In this document: positions 60,585 to 64,000 of the stretch, piece by piece
Position numbering within the stretch: the stretch's first letter is position 1
How the letters are laid out: the number at the start of each line of letters is the position of its first letter
Source: Gammaproteobacteria bacterium
Lineage (GTDB): Bacteria > Pseudomonadota > Gammaproteobacteria > Thiohalomonadales > Thiohalomonadaceae
DNA length: 64,000 nucleotides
Direction: 5' to 3'
Assembly (NCBI GenBank): GCA_026196275.1
Contig: JAPHTQ010000011.1
Span: 1 to 64,000 of the forward strand
Made by a program: the position numbers and the translations under genes
Notes under the pieces: model-generated
The model's database searches: none
Seen by the model: only the letters and a program-made list of their open reading frames with translations
What the model was told of the DNA's origin: nothing

Positions 60585-61051
60585 TGCAGTTCAAACCCCA
60601 GGTCGATGTGATAGTCCTCCAGCATTGGCAGGGCGATGACCTCATGGCCGCTGCGCTGCTCGATCTGCCGGAGTGTGCGGGCAAGGTGTTGCGCGTCCGG
60701 GGCGGTGGCCACGAACCAGAGATTGAGTGCGTGTTCGCGCTCGTAGTTGTGGTTGACCTCGTCAAAGCCGCTGACGATGGCGGCCACCGCCTCCAGCTGC
60801 GCCGGCTCGACGGCCATCGCCGCAAGGGTGCTGGCGCCGATGCTGTGGGTGCGGAAGACCGGACCGACGCGGCTGATGGCGCCCTGCTGCTGCAGTTGCG
60901 CCAGGGTGTCGCACACCTGCTGTTCGCTGACGCCGAGCTGTTCCGCCATGTCGGCAAAGGGGGTGGCCGAGAGCGGCAATCCCTGCTGATAGTCATTGAG
61001 CAGGCTGCGCTGCAGCGGGGTGAGTGTGGTGCTCTCTATCGGTTGTCTCAT
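60575..61051 (-). CDS. nirD: NirD, siroheme decarboxylase subunit
   Basis: A 158-residue AsnC/Lrp-like protein of the NirD/NirG type (HNYEREHALNLWFVATA). GGGAG seven bases upstream of ATG 61051 fixes the start; the open frame runs upstream to 61177 without family sequence. It overlaps nirL by 10 bases. NirD and NirL are separate here, not fused. Confidence 0.88.
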   Translation of the reverse strand: MRQPIESTTLTPLQRSLLNDYQQGLPLSATPFADMAEQLGVSEQQVCDTLAQLQQQGAISRVGPVFRTHSIGASTLAAMAVEPAQLEAVAAIVSGFDEVNHNYEREHALNLWFVATAPDAQHLARTLRQIEQRSGHEVIALPMLEDYHIDLGFELQWT

Positions 61052-61061
61052 CTGCTTCTCC

Positions 61062-62237
61062 CTACAGTCCGATGCGGTGGGCGCGATCGGTAAAGAAGAT
61101 ACCGCTGGGTTTGTCCGCCGGCAGCGTGCCGATGCGCTGAACGGTCTCGGTGTCGAAGATATCGATGCGATCCTCATCGCGCACCGATACCCAGAGCTGC
61201 TCGCCGCGCGGGGTGAACTCCATGTGCAGCACCGCCTTGCCCGGGGTGAGGGTGTCGATGATCCTGAGCGTGGCGGTATCGATCACCTGCAGCGTGTCGT
61301 TGCGCGGATGGGCGAAATTGACCCACACCTGGCGGCCGTCCGGGCGGGCCATGACGAATACCGGCTGGCCGTGGGTCGGGATGCGGGCGACCTCCTGCCA
61401 GTTATTCATGTCCATCACCAGTACTTCGTGATGACCAACGGCGGGGAGGAAGGCGTAGTGACCTGCCATGGCCCAGCCTTCGAGATGGGGCATCTTGTAG
61501 ACGGGCAGTTTTTTCTCTCCGCGGCCGTAGTGGGGAAGGATACGTTTAACGCCTTTTTCGGGATGCCACAGGTCGAGCAGCGCCAGACCGTCCTCGCCGA
61601 ACAGGCCGGCGATGTAGTAACGGCCGTCGGGGGTGATCAGGGCATCGTAGGGCTGGCGCCCGATATTCCTGAATTTGGTGATTTTGGGATTTGCCGGGTC
61701 GTGCATGTCGGCGCTCCAGATCTCGCCGGCATCGAACAGGCTGAAGATGAAGCGCTGCCCCGGCGCATCCACCAGCCCGACCACCTTGGAGAGTTGGCCG
61801 TCGCCGTACTCTGCCGGGATCTCCGCTACCAGTTCCAGGGTATCGGCGGTGAACACCTTGACCCCGCCCGGTGTGTAGTTGGAGACCGCAACCAGTTTTC
61901 CGTCTTGTGAAATGGCACCACCGATGCTGTTACCCGATTGCAGGATACGTTTGTCGATACGGGCGGTGAGCAGGTCGACGCGGGTCAGTCCCCCGTCGCG
62001 ACCAAACACATAGGCGTAGCGGGTATCGCGGGAGTAGACCACCGAGGCGTGGGAGAGATCGCCCAGCCCCTCGATCCGCTGCAGGGCGGTCCGGCCACTG
62101 GTCTCCACCAGCTGCACGCTGCCGCTGGCCCGCTCGATGACCACACCGAGATCTCCGGTACCACGGAGGGTGTGACTGCACGCACTGAGGGAGAGGAGCG
62201 CCAGCAGCAGAAGGGGTAGGGCGTAGTTACGGCGCAT
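61062..62237 (-). CDS. nirF: NirF, d1 biosynthesis lipoprotein
   Basis: A 391-residue periplasmic lipoprotein: the signal peptide ends in LSAC (Cys20). The rest is a beta-propeller resembling the d1 domain of NirS, without a cytochrome c domain. NirF is needed late in d1 formation and may bind the precursor. It overlaps nirC by 11 bases. Confidence 0.92.
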   Translation of the reverse strand: MRRNYALPLLLLALLSLSACSHTLRGTGDLGVVIERASGSVQLVETSGRTALQRIEGLGDLSHASVVYSRDTRYAYVFGRDGGLTRVDLLTARIDKRILQSGNSIGGAISQDGKLVAVSNYTPGGVKVFTADTLELVAEIPAEYGDGQLSKVVGLVDAPGQRFIFSLFDAGEIWSADMHDPANPKITKFRNIGRQPYDALITPDGRYYIAGLFGEDGLALLDLWHPEKGVKRILPHYGRGEKKLPVYKMPHLEGWAMAGHYAFLPAVGHHEVLVMDMNNWQEVARIPTHGQPVFVMARPDGRQVWVNFAHPRNDTLQVIDTATLRIIDTLTPGKAVLHMEFTPRGEQLWVSVRDEDRIDIFDTETVQRIGTLPADKPSGIFFTDRAHRIGL

Positions 62238-62559
62238 CGTCGACTCCTTTACGCAGGTTATCGACCAGCCAGCGGACTTCGTCGTGGCTGAGCATGGTGC
62301 GCCAGGGTGGCATGGCGGTGCCGGGGCGGCCGTCGAGCACGGTTTGAATCAGCATCGCATCGGGCTTGCCGGTGAGATTTTGCGGCAACAGCGCCGGGCC
62401 GAGCCCGCCCTTGAGGGTCATGCCGTGGCAGGAACCGCAGTCCTGTTTGAGCAGATGCAGCAGCTGGGCTTGACGCTCTGCGGAGGGGGTGGCGCCGGCC
62501 GTACCGCCGATGGCCAGAATAGAAAGCAGGGCAGTGAGTTGAACAATCTGCTGACGCAT
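62227..62559 (-). CDS. nirC: NirC, small cytochrome c
   Basis: A 110-residue periplasmic c-type cytochrome with one heme motif (C41-x2-C44-H45, CGSCH) after a signal peptide. Probably an electron carrier to NirN or NirS. GGAG seven bases upstream of ATG 62559 fixes the start, eight codons inside the open frame. It lies 52 bases after nirS. Confidence 0.9.
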   Translation of the reverse strand: MRQQIVQLTALLSILAIGGTAGATPSAERQAQLLHLLKQDCGSCHGMTLKGGLGPALLPQNLTGKPDAMLIQTVLDGRPGTAMPPWRTMLSHDEVRWLVDNLRKGVDDAP

Positions 62560-62611
62560 AGTTCTTCTCCAGTTGTCCAGCAAGGGGCGGGGGGTACCCG
62601 CCCCCGCTCCT

Positions 62612-64000
<1,389 letters not shown>

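Overview
The window looks like a chromosomal stretch from a GC-rich, denitrifying gammaproteobacterium. The clues are two classical beta-barrel porins, a TmcA-type tRNA acetyltransferase, a divergent tesA / ABC-transporter locus arranged as in enterics, and a heme d1 nitrite reductase (nir) operon. The mix of nir, SulP anion transporters, copper resistance and many dispersed intergenic repeats would fit a sulfur-oxidising or sediment gammaproteobacterium, but the exact genus cannot be fixed from the sequence.

Layout. 1-4.2 kb: a repeat-rich leader, a porin, then a small toxin-antitoxin island (one intact RelE/NadS-type pair and an orphan HigA preceded by a decayed HigB) bracketed by direct repeats. 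Thiol peroxidase and a 5'-half tRNA-Gly fossil follow. 4.2-18.5 kb: ordinary chromosomal genes (surface lipoprotein, TraB/GumN protein, isochorismatase-fold hydrolase, Crp/Fnr regulator, SLC13 permease, MscS channel, second porin, phosphoethanolamine transferase, GNAT-nitrilase fusion, S1-domain protein), with a 162-bp palindromic MITE-like element at 17.4 kb. 18.5-27.5 kb: a response regulator with a hybrid histidine kinase, a copper operon (Cys-rich protein, copA, copB), a zinc-ribbon protein and a ClC channel. 27.6-29.8 kb: a divergent metallophosphoesterase / glycosyltransferase pair resembling PlcP-Agt, whose shared promoter region contains Pho-box-like 11-bp repeats. This predicts phosphate-starvation lipid remodelling.

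29.9-45 kb: tmcA, a Rieske-glutamate synthase-type fusion, msrA, a YfcE-like phosphoesterase, an FAD oxidoreductase, a SulP transporter with a universal stress protein, a methyltransferase, an EamA transporter, a second SulP, and an LTA-synthase-like membrane sulfatase. 45-50.5 kb: tesA and an ABC transporter with overlapping divergent start codons, tRNA-Asp with promoter and terminator, and two small housekeeping-type genes. 50.6-52.5 kb: an apparently intact IS607-family element (serine transposase plus TnpB). 52.5-55.2 kb: truC-like pseudouridine synthase, a diguanylate cyclase and a rhodanese.

56.2-64 kb: a tightly overlapping nir operon on the minus strand, nirS(partial)-C-F-D-L-G-H-J-N. 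It encodes cytochrome cd1 nitrite reductase and most of the heme d1 assembly pathway, and converges on a DNR-like Crp/Fnr regulator. nirE and nirM are not in the visible part. No prophage, CRISPR array or clear defence island was seen. The most notable items are the Pho-box array between the lipid-remodelling genes, the MITE-like element whose end supplies stop codons, the tRNA fossil, the repeat-flanked toxin-antitoxin island and the IS607 junctions.
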